53,399 nt of DNA from Rhodopirellula europaea 6C (GTDB lineage: Bacteria; Planctomycetota; Planctomycetia; Pirellulales; Pirellulaceae): assembly GCF_000338295.1 (NCBI RefSeq), contig NZ_ANMO01000167.1, positions 1-53,399 on the forward strand, in the 5' to 3' direction. Under the pieces are notes generated by a model that did not search any database, had not been told where the DNA came from, and saw nothing but the letters and a program-made list of their open reading frames with translations. The position numbers and the translations under genes were made by a program. This document shows, piece by piece, positions 45,716 to 53,399 of the stretch. Positions within the stretch are counted from its first letter, which is position 1; the number at the start of each line of letters is the position of its first letter.

Positions 45716-48217
45716 CTACTTGGTGCGGAAAATGTCGCTGGCGATGACCAACGCCAACATCGTTCGAAGCCGATGACCTCGCTGAGCGGACTGTCGTGTC
45801 AGGGATTCAATTTCTTCGCGATCCGAGAATCCCATTTCGCGACCCGTCGCAAACGTCAGCCACTTGGTGATCAGTGACTTGGCCAGTTGGTCAGGGGCTT
45901 TGAGAAGGCATTCGCGAAACGCTTCGAAGCCTTCGAAGGACTCACCCGATGGCAAGGCTCCACTGGAATCGACCGGCAAACCCAAGCGATATTGCACACG
46001 GCGATTGTTGACGCGCAAGTCGATCCGTTCGCCTTCGCCAAGACTGCGATAACGATCACGCCAACCGCCGATGGGATTGAAGCTTTCCAATGCGAACCCG
46101 GGCGGATCGATCAACGCGTGACACGCACGGCAGGAGTCTTCGTTGCGGTGTTGGTCGAGAAGCTGGCGCAACGTCGCTGCTCCGCGAATATCGGGTTCGA
46201 CGCCGGAGATGCCTGGCGGAGGCGGTGCAGGATGCACGCCGAGCAAACGTTCGGTGACCCACACACCCCGAACAACCGGCGATGTGTTCGTGCCGTTGGC
46301 GGTGACCTTCAACACGCTGGCCTGTCCCAGCAAACCGCCGCGAACGGAGTCTTTGGGAAGTGGCACACGGCGAATGTTAGCGTGGTCCACTCCTTCGATG
46401 CCGTAGTGATCCGCCAATCGCAAATTCAGCATTGCGAAATCGGATTTCACTAAGTTCGTGACCGGCAAATTTTCGCGAAGCAACGTTGCGAAAAACTGAC
46501 GCGTTTCTTCGACCATGCTGTCCCGCAGATACCGGTCGTATTCGGGAAATAGCTTTTGATCGGGGCTGGTTTGATCAATGTCACGCAGGTTCAACCAAGC
46601 ATCCGTGAAGTCGACCACGAATCGATCCAATCGCGGATCAGCAACCAACCGCTTGGCATGACTCAGCAACGATTCGGTTGATCGAGTCAGTTCGTTCTGG
46701 TCGGCTGCTTTCAGCAATGCCACATCAGGCGTGGTCCGATGCAGGAAATATGACAACCGAGTTGCGATGGCATGATCATCGAGTTTGCCGGCCGGTTCGC
46801 GAAAGTACAGAAAGTCGGGCGAGCAAAGGATGGCGGCGACCGCGGTTCGCAACGCTTCTTCGGTGGAAGCACCGCGGTCTTGTTCGGAACGAAATAGCTC
46901 GATGTAGGGTGTCAATTCGGCTTCGTTGACTGGGCGTCTCATCGCGGCGGTTGCCACTCGCTGCAAAGAGCTTCGCAGCGACTCGTCTGGGCTGTTGCTG
47001 GTCAATTCAAACTCAGGTTTGTACCAAGACTTCTCACGCTTGGACGGCGAGTTAGGCATGACCTCATTACGTTGCCAATCGTCAAAGATCAAACGGTGAC
47101 CGCGAGAAGGGAAATCGTCATTCAACGGGCCTTCGATACGTACCTTTGCGATCGCCAGTCCGGGACCGGTGTACCCGTCCACGCCATCGTTGCGGATGTT
47201 GTAATCGCGAACCACCAAACCATACGGAATGATGTTGAGCATGTAGCGATATTCCAGATGCGCGGTCAGCTCGATGGTGGTCATTTCACCGTCGGGGCCG
47301 AGCGGCGGCATGTCGAAGTAACCCAGCGTCGGCTGTTCACTCCCGCGGGCAAAGCTTTTTGCGCCGACATAGAACGGGATCTTCTGATCGGTCTGGTGAG
47401 CGTATCCGGTGATCGAGATCCGATAGCGTCCCGATTCGGGAATGCTGCTCGTGCGAAGCATGCCGTCGGGGTAACCGAAGGCTTGGTAGAACACGACGGA
47501 ACCATCATCGAGTTGTTTCCAAACCTTGCCCAAGTGCGTTTTGGCTTCGCGTGTTTCCGCGTAGTGAGTTTCGATCAGATGTGTTTTGGGCGGATCGGCG
47601 GTTTTCGCGATGGCAGATTCCAGAACTAAGTCGGCTGCGTCGAGGTAGCGTTCCAGGTGAACCATGGAGATGCCAAGCGATTCGCCCACGTTGTCGAATT
47701 CGTGGCTGCGTCCATCGGCGGGCAACAGCGTTTCCAGTTCGACGGCGGTGCCGAACAAATCATTGAGCGTGTTTTCGTATTCACGCCGGTTCAGCCGACG
47801 AAGGACCGTGCCTTTTTCCGATGCGTGATGCTGCGTCAGCGGAGCGGCCAACGCGGTCGTGAAATCGGTTCGTTGGGATTCGTCGAGCGAAGACGAATCC
47901 GGTGGCGGCATCTCGCCCGATTGGACTCGGTCGTGGATGCGAACCCAAACGGCCAAGTCAGCAGCTCCGACGATGGTTCCTGGCAGTGTGTCCAGGTCGA
48001 GTCCACCTTCGGAGGCTCCATTAGCGTGGCAGTCGCTGCAGTGATTTTGCAGGAAGGTTTGGATCTCGGGATCGGAAACCGACGTCGGTTCGCTCGCATT
48101 CGTGGCAAACGAGTTTGCCACCAGAGCCAACGCAGTGGCGAAGAGAAAGAACTTCGTCCGTGATGAATGGCGACTTGGACGAATCGGAAACGGACCGGAA
48201 ATACGCGATTGGCTCAT
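45716..48217 (-). CDS. DUF1587/1592/1588/1585 cytochrome-domain protein
   Basis: This 833-residue exported protein has a signal peptide (FFLFATALALVANSFA), then a PSCyt1-like heme c motif CSDCH (60-64) with GASEGGLDLDTLPG. DUF1587 follows (LRRLNRREYENTLNDLFG), then a carbohydrate-binding-module-like or discoidin-like region (about 215-380), DUF1595, DUF1592 (AIATRLSYFLHRTTPD), DUF1588 (RGGLLGQASVLKVTANGTNTSPVVRG, with CRACH in the loop SCRACHALIDP) and DUF1585 at the C terminus (FATGREMGFSDREEIE). This is the standard order for the family. The start was chosen at the signal peptide; 48 earlier codons look non-coding. It heads the unit with DUF1552. It probably transfers electrons in the periplasm; the substrate is unknown. 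Confidence 0.92.
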   Translation of the reverse strand: MSQSRISGPFPIRPSRHSSRTKFFLFATALALVANSFATNASEPTSVSDPEIQTFLQNHCSDCHANGASEGGLDLDTLPGTIVGAADLAVWVRIHDRVQSGEMPPPDSSSLDESQRTDFTTALAAPLTQHHASEKGTVLRRLNRREYENTLNDLFGTAVELETLLPADGRSHEFDNVGESLGISMVHLERYLDAADLVLESAIAKTADPPKTHLIETHYAETREAKTHLGKVWKQLDDGSVVFYQAFGYPDGMLRTSSIPESGRYRISITGYAHQTDQKIPFYVGAKSFARGSEQPTLGYFDMPPLGPDGEMTTIELTAHLEYRYMLNIIPYGLVVRDYNIRNDGVDGYTGPGLAIAKVRIEGPLNDDFPSRGHRLIFDDWQRNEVMPNSPSKREKSWYKPEFELTSNSPDESLRSSLQRVATAAMRRPVNEAELTPYIELFRSEQDRGASTEEALRTAVAAILCSPDFLYFREPAGKLDDHAIATRLSYFLHRTTPDVALLKAADQNELTRSTESLLSHAKRLVADPRLDRFVVDFTDAWLNLRDIDQTSPDQKLFPEYDRYLRDSMVEETRQFFATLLRENLPVTNLVKSDFAMLNLRLADHYGIEGVDHANIRRVPLPKDSVRGGLLGQASVLKVTANGTNTSPVVRGVWVTERLLGVHPAPPPPGISGVEPDIRGAATLRQLLDQHRNEDSCRACHALIDPPGFALESFNPIGGWRDRYRSLGEGERIDLRVNNRRVQYRLGLPVDSSGALPSGESFEGFEAFRECLLKAPDQLAKSLITKWLTFATGREMGFSDREEIESLTRQSAQRGHRLRTMLALVIASDIFRTK

Positions 48218-48358
48218 GCCCGAGATTTTAGTCCATCGACTTAGGCGGCGTGCGAGACATCGGGCACGGGAACCGGGCGGACTCGGTGTCAAACGCGCCC
48301 GCCCCGGAGTGCGAGGTCGTGCAGTTTCTAATTTGTTGTATTGCCACGCATTTATCAT

Positions 48359-48418
48359 CACCCTCCCAAAGGGCGGGTGAAGTAAACCTGCTCGACCTCG
48401 TGCGTCGAGAGGGCTTTT
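48359..48418 (+). terminator. two hairpins with T-run in a divergent gap (attenuator, terminator or small RNA end)
   Basis: In the 380-bp gap between the cytochrome gene and the SHD1-type gene, CACCCTCCC-AAA-GGGCGGGTG (48359-48379, one mismatch) is followed by CTCGAC-CTCGTGC-GTCGAG (48391-48409), then AGGGC and five Ts. On the plus strand this has the shape of an intrinsic terminator. As no plus-strand gene ends here, it could attenuate the downstream gene or end a short RNA. The gap contains no gene that I can support. Confidence 0.45.
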
Positions 48419-48597
48419 TGACGTCTCTGCGACGAAAACTTGTAACTTAGTTTGAAAGAATCCGCTTGGGAGGTTAGCTTCTCCCCTAAGTGGAGGTCTC
48501 TGAGGCAGGGCCCTCCGGTGGCGGGTTGAGTTCTAGGTGGAGAGTTCGCGAGCAGGTTCTTTGTCGCTTTATGGATGCCCGGATCAAGGCACTTGGT

Positions 48598-50460
48598 ATG
48601 TTTTTGAATCGCTTTTCAATTCGCGTCGTCGCGGTCATGACGGTGATCGCCGGTTTGGGATGGTCGTCGGTCGGATGGTCACAAGTCCCGATGACTTGGC
48701 ACAGTCGCGCTGGTTCGAGCGTGAGAGCCGAGCTGATTCGCGTGGACGATTCAAAGGTCGTTCTGCAGGTCGAAGGCAATCGGTCTCCGGTCGAAGTTTC
48801 GCTGGATAGTTTGACGCTCGAATCGCGTTTGCAGGCGATGCAGCTCTGGTTCAACGAGCGTGACGCGAAGCAATTCCAGATGATTCGCCAGCACTTGCCT
48901 GGAATGTACGAGCGGCCTGAGGCCGTCAGTCGTTTGTTGCTGGAAATCCACAAAGCAGTTCCCGAAAGTCCGTACGCGGGGATTTGGGCGGGCGTCGGTT
49001 TGTCCGAAGGCGAGAATAATTTGGAGCTTGCCAAGCGTTTGTTGATGCAAGCGATCAAACGCATCGAGGCTCAGCAAGAAGTGATGGCGGGACGTCACTC
49101 GATGACGCTGGCATCCGCTCGCAATAATTTGGGCGTGGTGGCTTTGAAGCAACAAGAAGCCAACCCCGCCGCATCGTCATTCATCGCTGGCGTGCAGTCG
49201 TCCCGAGTCGTGTCAGCGGTGCTCGAGCACAACATGCAATTGCTGGCTCAAACCGATTCGATGCGGACTGGTTTGATTGAGCTGGCACCGCGACTGCGGA
49301 GTGAGTTGCTGACGACGCTCGCGTCCGCAGACGTCAGCACATCGAAACCCAATTTGAACGAGAGCCTCTATTACACGTTGGATTTTGACTTGCCGATCGA
49401 AGCCGGCGCGGGAAACCGAAAGGTCGAAGGCCTGGACAGCCCCAGTGTGTTCATGGAGTTGGTCTCGATTGGAACGGGCTTCGTCGTTGCTCCAGGAATT
49501 GTACTGACTTCGACCGATGTGATTACAAACACTGATGGTTATGGGCCCAAGATGATTACCGTGGGTTCGTATCAACACGGCATTTTCAAAGCATTGACGT
49601 GCAAGAACTGCTTGATGACCTCCCCGCGAATTTCAGCTCGAAGCGGGATTGTGATTCGTACCAATGAAACCATCGGAACAGTCACTCGGTTTCGCATCAT
49701 TCCGCACCGTGCTGGTTCTTCCGATGCTGAACTGGCCGCGTTGCACGTGCCCGGGTTGGACTTGGCACCGTTGTGCATTGCGAACGACACGCCCACGCCA
49801 GCAACCGAACTGAAATTGTATGGCTACGACCCTGGACAGAATTTGGTGAAGCAGGGCGTGCGTGAGTTCACCGGGGAAATTTTGACCGAACCGGATCATC
49901 TAGGAGTTCAGAAAGTTTCCAACGAAACAACGGGCGGCAATCGTGGCGGTCCTGTGATGAGTGACGACAAGGTTGTCCAAGGAATCGTTTTCGCCATGTC
50001 GGAGAACGAATTGGAAACGAACGGCCGAGCCTTCGGTGCTCGAATGATTCGGTCGTGGTTCAACCGCAACGTGCGAACGACTTCCCTGACCAGCGTTGAT
50101 GATCTCCCACCTGAAAAACGCTTTGACCCCAAGGCATCGGTGGTGCCCGTGTTTGTTTGGGGACTGAAATCCGGAAGCGGTCTGTTCAGCGATGTGGCCG
50201 ATGGCACCGGTCCGAGCGAGTCGCTGATGATTGAGAACACTTGGTGTGTTTCGTGCATCGGCTCGTCGTACCAAGATTGTCCGAACTGTGTGAATGGTTC
50301 GCAATCTTATCGAAAACAGGAAGTCGTCTCTTCGTCACGGATTGCCGGTGACGTGTACGCGCCCGTTGTGAAAAAGAAACGTTGTCCGACGTGCAGCGGT
50401 CGTGGCAAACTAAAATGCCCTCACTGCAAAAATGGACGGCTGGATCTGAGACGCCGTTGA
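48598..50460 (+). CDS. secreted SHD1 + inactive trypsin-like + DnaJ-type zinc-finger protein
   Basis: This 620-residue protein starts with a signal peptide (VVAVMTVIAGLGWSSVGWSQ). An SHD1-like small beta domain follows (TWHSRAGSSVRAELIRVDDS, VSLDSLTLE), then a helical region (about 95-230). A trypsin/HtrA-like fold occupies about 275-480: GTGFVVAPGIVLTSTDVI and GGNRGGPVMSDDKVVQGIVF. In it the catalytic His is Asp307 and the catalytic Ser is Arg449, so it cannot work as a serine protease. The C terminus (550-620) has four CxxC pairs in DnaJ-like arrangement (CVSC, CPNC, CPTC with SGRGK, CPHC), probably binding two zinc ions. AAGG eight bases before this ATG favours it over one 27 bases earlier. 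It may bind peptides or a partner protein outside the cytoplasm; the role is unknown. Confidence 0.82.
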   Translation: MFLNRFSIRVVAVMTVIAGLGWSSVGWSQVPMTWHSRAGSSVRAELIRVDDSKVVLQVEGNRSPVEVSLDSLTLESRLQAMQLWFNERDAKQFQMIRQHLPGMYERPEAVSRLLLEIHKAVPESPYAGIWAGVGLSEGENNLELAKRLLMQAIKRIEAQQEVMAGRHSMTLASARNNLGVVALKQQEANPAASSFIAGVQSSRVVSAVLEHNMQLLAQTDSMRTGLIELAPRLRSELLTTLASADVSTSKPNLNESLYYTLDFDLPIEAGAGNRKVEGLDSPSVFMELVSIGTGFVVAPGIVLTSTDVITNTDGYGPKMITVGSYQHGIFKALTCKNCLMTSPRISARSGIVIRTNETIGTVTRFRIIPHRAGSSDAELAALHVPGLDLAPLCIANDTPTPATELKLYGYDPGQNLVKQGVREFTGEILTEPDHLGVQKVSNETTGGNRGGPVMSDDKVVQGIVFAMSENELETNGRAFGARMIRSWFNRNVRTTSLTSVDDLPPEKRFDPKASVVPVFVWGLKSGSGLFSDVADGTGPSESLMIENTWCVSCIGSSYQDCPNCVNGSQSYRKQEVVSSSRIAGDVYAPVVKKKRCPTCSGRGKLKCPHCKNGRLDLRRR

Positions 50461-50542
50461 TCGCGCGGGCCAACGCTTGAAATCGTTGGCGGACAAAACG
50501 CTCGTGAACAAGTCTGCGAGTCGCAGGTACGACTAAGCGGAG

Positions 50543-51199
50543 CTAGGCATTGATGCGAACGTCGACCCAATCCATGCCGGCTCGTTTGGCGGCTTCGAAA
50601 CCCAGTGGGCTGTCTTCAAAGACGAGGCATCGTTTGGGATCGACGCCCATTCGCTCGGCTGCACACAAGAACACATCGGGCTCCGGTTTGTGCAGTTCCG
50701 TGTCTTCACTGCCCACCAGGACTGGGAACCAATCGGCAACACCGATCGTTCGCAGTTGGTCCGCGACGATGTCTCGCATCCCGCCGCTAGCAACGGACAT
50801 CGCGATTCGGTTGAGGTGTCGCTCGGCGATGTCGGTGACGTGTGCCAGGCGTTCGACGTTGGGAATACGAGCGATGAAGTTCGCTTCTTTTTCTTCTGTC
50901 GCCAGATCAACGTCGACCGTCACACCCTGTTCTGAACTCAACACGGCGATGATCTTTTCGCTGGGCATGCCCCCCATCGCGTAGAAACGTGACTCTGGGA
51001 AATCAATGCCGTGCTGAGTCATCGTCTCATTCCATGCCAGGTAATGAAGCGGCATGGAATTGGTGAGCGTTCCGTCACAGTCGAAGATCAATCCTTCGTA
51101 GCGTTCCGTCAAATCATGAGCGATCGCAACATCAAGGTGCAGTTGACCGGATTCATCGGGGCTGAGGAGCGAGGCGGTGTTGTTGTCAGATTGGGACAT
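50543..51199 (-). CDS. HAD-superfamily phosphatase/phosphoglucomutase-like protein
   Basis: This 218-residue enzyme is a HAD hydrolase of the beta-phosphoglucomutase/sugar-phosphatase subfamily. The nucleophile and acid/base are Asp40 and Asp42 in FDCDGTLTNS, the cap region lies between about 50 and 110, motif II Ser is in SVASGG, motif III Lys is in HKPEPD, and motif IV is FEDSPLGFEAAKRAGM. All catalytic residues are present. Its ATG overlaps the TAA of the upstream flavoprotein gene by one base (TAATG), which implies translational coupling. The substrate is not predictable. Confidence 0.9.
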   Translation of the reverse strand: MSQSDNNTASLLSPDESGQLHLDVAIAHDLTERYEGLIFDCDGTLTNSMPLHYLAWNETMTQHGIDFPESRFYAMGGMPSEKIIAVLSSEQGVTVDVDLATEEKEANFIARIPNVERLAHVTDIAERHLNRIAMSVASGGMRDIVADQLRTIGVADWFPVLVGSEDTELHKPEPDVFLCAAERMGVDPKRCLVFEDSPLGFEAAKRAGMDWVDVRINA

Positions 51200-52509
51200 T
51201 AAGTCGACATGGGTTTGGTTTCGGCCATCGAATCGGCCTTGGACATAGCATTGGCCCGAGCCATTTCGATCGAACGATCCAGCGCCGGGAACATTTTGCC
51301 CGCATCTTCGTGGAAGACACGGCCGATCAGCAAGTCCGTCACGTTGCCGCGATGCTCTGGATGTTCCTTCATGAACCGCCCAATGCTGAAGTCTCTATTG
51401 TAGAAAGCATGAACGAGTTGCCGGACCCTGGAAGCTCCTTCCTTAAAATCGTCGGTCCATTGACCCAGTTGCTCTGCCGACAAGTCGTTTTTCTTCAATC
51501 CTTCGACGATCGCGTCACCGGCTCGAACACCCATTTCGAGTGCGAAGTAAACGCCAGAGGAATAGACAGGGTCAATGAACCCGAGTGCATCGCCGATCAA
51601 GACCCATCCCGGACCGGAGTGCCGGCGGGTCATGTAGCTAAATTCTTTGGCGGTCGTGATTTTGCCCACTCGAGTCGCATTGGCTAGACGAGGCTGAAGC
51701 CCGGGGCAATTGGCGAGCTCTTCTTCGAAGGTCTCCTCGGGAGTTCCGCGGCCTTTGAGAAGGTAGTCGTTGTCGCCGACGCACCCGACGCTGGTGATTC
51801 CGCGAGATTGAGGAATGAACCAGAACCAGGAATCACGCGACTTGGTGTTCAGAATGATTGTCGCGCCGTCGTTGTCGCCTTCGCCGCGAACGGCATCGCG
51901 GTAATAAGTCCAAATCGCGGCTTTTTTTAGGTCGGGATTGATTTCTTTCAGCCCCATCTTTCCAGCCAAAAACGCTTGCTGGCCCGTCGCGTCAACGACG
52001 ACTTTGCAGCCGATCGTTTTTTCGGTGCCATCGGCGGTTCGCACGACCACGGCACGAGCGACCGGTTGGTCATCTGTATCGCCGGGTTCCGTTTGAACAT
52101 CGATCAAACGAGTTTGGTCAAAACAATCCGCTCCCAGCTCGGAGGCTCGATCGTAGAGCATTTTGTCAAATTCGCCGCGTTCGACTTGCCAAGTTGTGCT
52201 GCACTCGCGTTCATCGTGTTCGCGAAAAAAGAATGGAGCTGATTCTTTGCCGGTGTGCGTGACAAACTGCACACTTTTCTTCGTCTGCCATCCCGATCGT
52301 TTGACTTGATCGATCAATCCGAGTCGCTCGAGTGGCCAATAGCATTCCGGCATCAGCGATTCGCCGACGTGAAACCGGGGCACGGGATCTCGTTCGATCA
52401 ACAACGTGCTAACGCCGGAATCAGCCACAATCGAAGCGGCGGCACCGCCGGCCGGGCCTCCACCAATCACCACGCAATCGTAGAAATCCTTCATCTTTGG
52501 CGTACTCAT
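51199..52509 (-). CDS. FAD-dependent oxidoreductase, halogenase-like
   Basis: This 436-residue flavoprotein belongs to the tryptophan-halogenase/geranylgeranyl-reductase-type monooxygenase superfamily. The dinucleotide-binding loop is GGGPAGGAAAS (16-26), followed by LLIERDPVPRFHVGESLMP. The motif WFWFIP (228-233) matches the WxWxIP signature that keeps flavin-dependent halogenases from acting as monooxygenases. GDALGFIDPVYSSGVYFALEMG is the second FAD-binding segment. It could be a halogenase, an epoxidase or a reductase; the halogenase catalytic lysine was not identified with confidence. It overlaps the HAD gene start and is divergent from a fatty-acyl-AMP ligase gene. Starts at 52494 or 52587 are alternatives; none has a clear ribosome-binding site. 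Confidence 0.85.
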   Translation of the reverse strand: MSTPKMKDFYDCVVIGGGPAGGAAASIVADSGVSTLLIERDPVPRFHVGESLMPECYWPLERLGLIDQVKRSGWQTKKSVQFVTHTGKESAPFFFREHDERECSTTWQVERGEFDKMLYDRASELGADCFDQTRLIDVQTEPGDTDDQPVARAVVVRTADGTEKTIGCKVVVDATGQQAFLAGKMGLKEINPDLKKAAIWTYYRDAVRGEGDNDGATIILNTKSRDSWFWFIPQSRGITSVGCVGDNDYLLKGRGTPEETFEEELANCPGLQPRLANATRVGKITTAKEFSYMTRRHSGPGWVLIGDALGFIDPVYSSGVYFALEMGVRAGDAIVEGLKKNDLSAEQLGQWTDDFKEGASRVRQLVHAFYNRDFSIGRFMKEHPEHRGNVTDLLIGRVFHEDAGKMFPALDRSIEMARANAMSKADSMAETKPMST

Positions 52510-52902
52510 GTGCGAAAGGGGCAATTCGATCGGAAAATGGAGCGGAAGACGTCGTCTGGTGTAACCGAAAGATTGCTGAGCAGACAACGTGGGGGTTTTT
52601 CGTCAATGTCAGGTGGCGTTGAGCACCTTCAATAGGCCATTATAGCGGGGTAGCAACTCGATCTTGAATTGTCGCCGCAGACCGATCCCACCCGAGAGAC
52701 GCGATGGCCATGACCCCCTCCGACGGACCGTTTGTAGAGTCAGGGGAGGGCCGACCCTTGGCCGATCAGCGCCGTTGGTGCATCATTGCAGCAATGACTG
52801 ATTGCCCCTCCGCACCGCATGACTGGTCATGGAGCGTCCAAGATTACGGTCAAGAGAGAACGAGATTGTTCTGCGACGGCATCATTGCAACAGGTTGAAT
52901 CG

Positions 52903-53399
52903 GTGGACCTCCAACAGTATTTCAAAAACGAAACGCCTCCTCACGACCACTTCGTCTCGGTCTTGCGCCACTGGGTGCAGGTTCGGCCGGATGCTCCCGC
53001 GTTCACGTTCACCGACGGGGAAGGTTCCGACCAGACGCTTTCGTACGCTGAATTGTGGGAAGAAGTCCGCGGTCTCGCGGGATATTTGCAAGGCCGTTGC
53101 GGCATCCGTGCTGGTGACCGAGTGCTGCTGCTCTACCCGCCCGGGCTCGATTTCGTCATCGGTCTTTTCGCGACCCACGCCGCCGGTGCAATCGCGGTCC
53201 CCGCCTACCCGCCTCGCCGGAACCGCAAGGCATCTCGCATTCGTTCGATCGTGGTCGATGCGGATGCGCGATGGGCTTTGTCGACCAGTTCCGTCGTTGA
53301 TCAATTGTCCGGCAATGAACTGCACGAGGATTTGGTCGGCGTCCAGTTGCTGGGAACCGACTTGGCCAGCAAACGCGATGCGACCCACTGGCGATGTCC
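52903..53399 (+). CDS. fatty-acyl-AMP ligase (FAAL)-like protein, 3' end outside window
   Basis: The first 165 residues of an adenylate-forming enzyme are visible and run off the right edge. DAPAFTFTDGEGSDQTLSYAEL, AGYLQGRCGIRAGDRVLLLYPPGLDFVIGLFA and AGAIAVPAYPPRR are the N-terminal hallmarks of fatty-acyl-AMP ligases and long-chain acyl-CoA synthetase-like enzymes; VPAYPP is typical of FAALs. FAALs activate fatty acids for loading onto acyl-carrier domains of polyketide or peptide synthases. The start is uncertain: GTG at 52903 follows ACAGG eight bases upstream, and the frame is open back to an ATG at 52819. It is divergent from the halogenase-like gene, so both may be controlled from the region between 52510 and 52902. 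Confidence 0.85.
   Translation, partial: MDLQQYFKNETPPHDHFVSVLRHWVQVRPDAPAFTFTDGEGSDQTLSYAELWEEVRGLAGYLQGRCGIRAGDRVLLLYPPGLDFVIGLFATHAAGAIAVPAYPPRRNRKASRIRSIVVDADARWALSTSSVVDQLSGNELHEDLVGVQLLGTDLASKRDATHWRC

Noticed and set aside
1-53399. CRISPR arrays, prophage genes, restriction systems or rRNA
   Set aside because: No spaced direct repeats, phage structural genes, methylase/endonuclease motifs or rRNA-like sequence were seen.

Overview
The window looks like a chromosomal segment of a planctomycete of the Pirellulaceae, most like Rhodopirellula. The evidence is protein content: two DUF1501 + PSCyt1/DUF1549/DUF1553 gene pairs, a DUF1552 + DUF1587/1592/1588/1585 pair, a giant ThuA/PVC-dehydrogenase/HEAT/cytochrome c protein, two secreted sulfatases, an SHD1-type protein, many signal peptides (some Tat-like), mostly unlinked housekeeping genes, and long interspersed palindromes. 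No phage, transposase, CRISPR array or rRNA was found.

Layout. 1-1764: GH13 alpha-glucan enzyme, probably cut at its 5' end. 1802-6034 (minus): first cytochrome/DUF1501 pair. 6219-7977 (minus): small secreted protein behind a CinA-like protein. 8172-10437 (plus): EboE-like protein and PdxJ. 10580-13122: HExxH peptidase-like protein, head-to-head with a solute-binding lipoprotein. 13469-17941 (plus): giant heme protein, followed by a long palindrome. 18204-20778 (minus): XylR-like regulator with a 12-bp inverted repeat upstream, and a baeRF-type protein. 21121-21231: second long palindrome. 21444-22856 (plus): acidic secreted protein of unknown function. 23297-23370 (minus): tRNA-Asp(GTC). 23971-29129 (minus): second cytochrome/DUF1501 pair, with overlapping start and stop. 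29333-31901 (minus): Ser/Thr kinase, inositol monophosphatase-like enzyme and flavin reductase. 32074-34090 (minus): nucleoside hydrolase and DMT transporter. 34263-36472 (plus): DUF4380-like secreted protein and TrpD. 36530-39632: two divergent sulfatases. 39789-42044 (plus): methionine-rich secreted protein whose frame continues past its stop codon. 42134-42523 (minus): small zinc-ribbon-like protein. 42820-44235 (plus): glucose-6-phosphate isomerase, separated by a double hairpin from the minus-strand DUF1552/DUF1592 cytochrome pair (44351-48217). 48598-50460 (plus): SHD1 + inactive trypsin-like + DnaJ-like zinc-finger protein. 50543-52509 (minus): HAD phosphatase and halogenase-like flavoprotein. 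52903 to the right edge (plus): start of a fatty-acyl-AMP ligase.

How it fits together. The secreted heme proteins, Tat-exported partners, sulfatases and DUF4380-like protein suggest periplasmic breakdown of sulfated and other polysaccharides, but the roles of the DUF families are unknown. PdxJ, TrpD, Pgi and CinA are scattered housekeeping functions. The right edge (flavoprotein, HAD, divergent acyl-AMP ligase) may be the border of a natural-product locus and deserves extension beyond the window.

Most interesting observations: the SHD1/pseudoprotease/zinc-finger protein that lacks both the catalytic His and Ser; an in-frame amber codon followed by a 26-codon tail ending in a DPFG repeat; a CinA homologue with an eroded deamidase domain; three unrelated long palindromes, two of them exactly between convergent genes; and the halogenase-like/FAAL edge. 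All calls come from reading the sequence; no database search was run.
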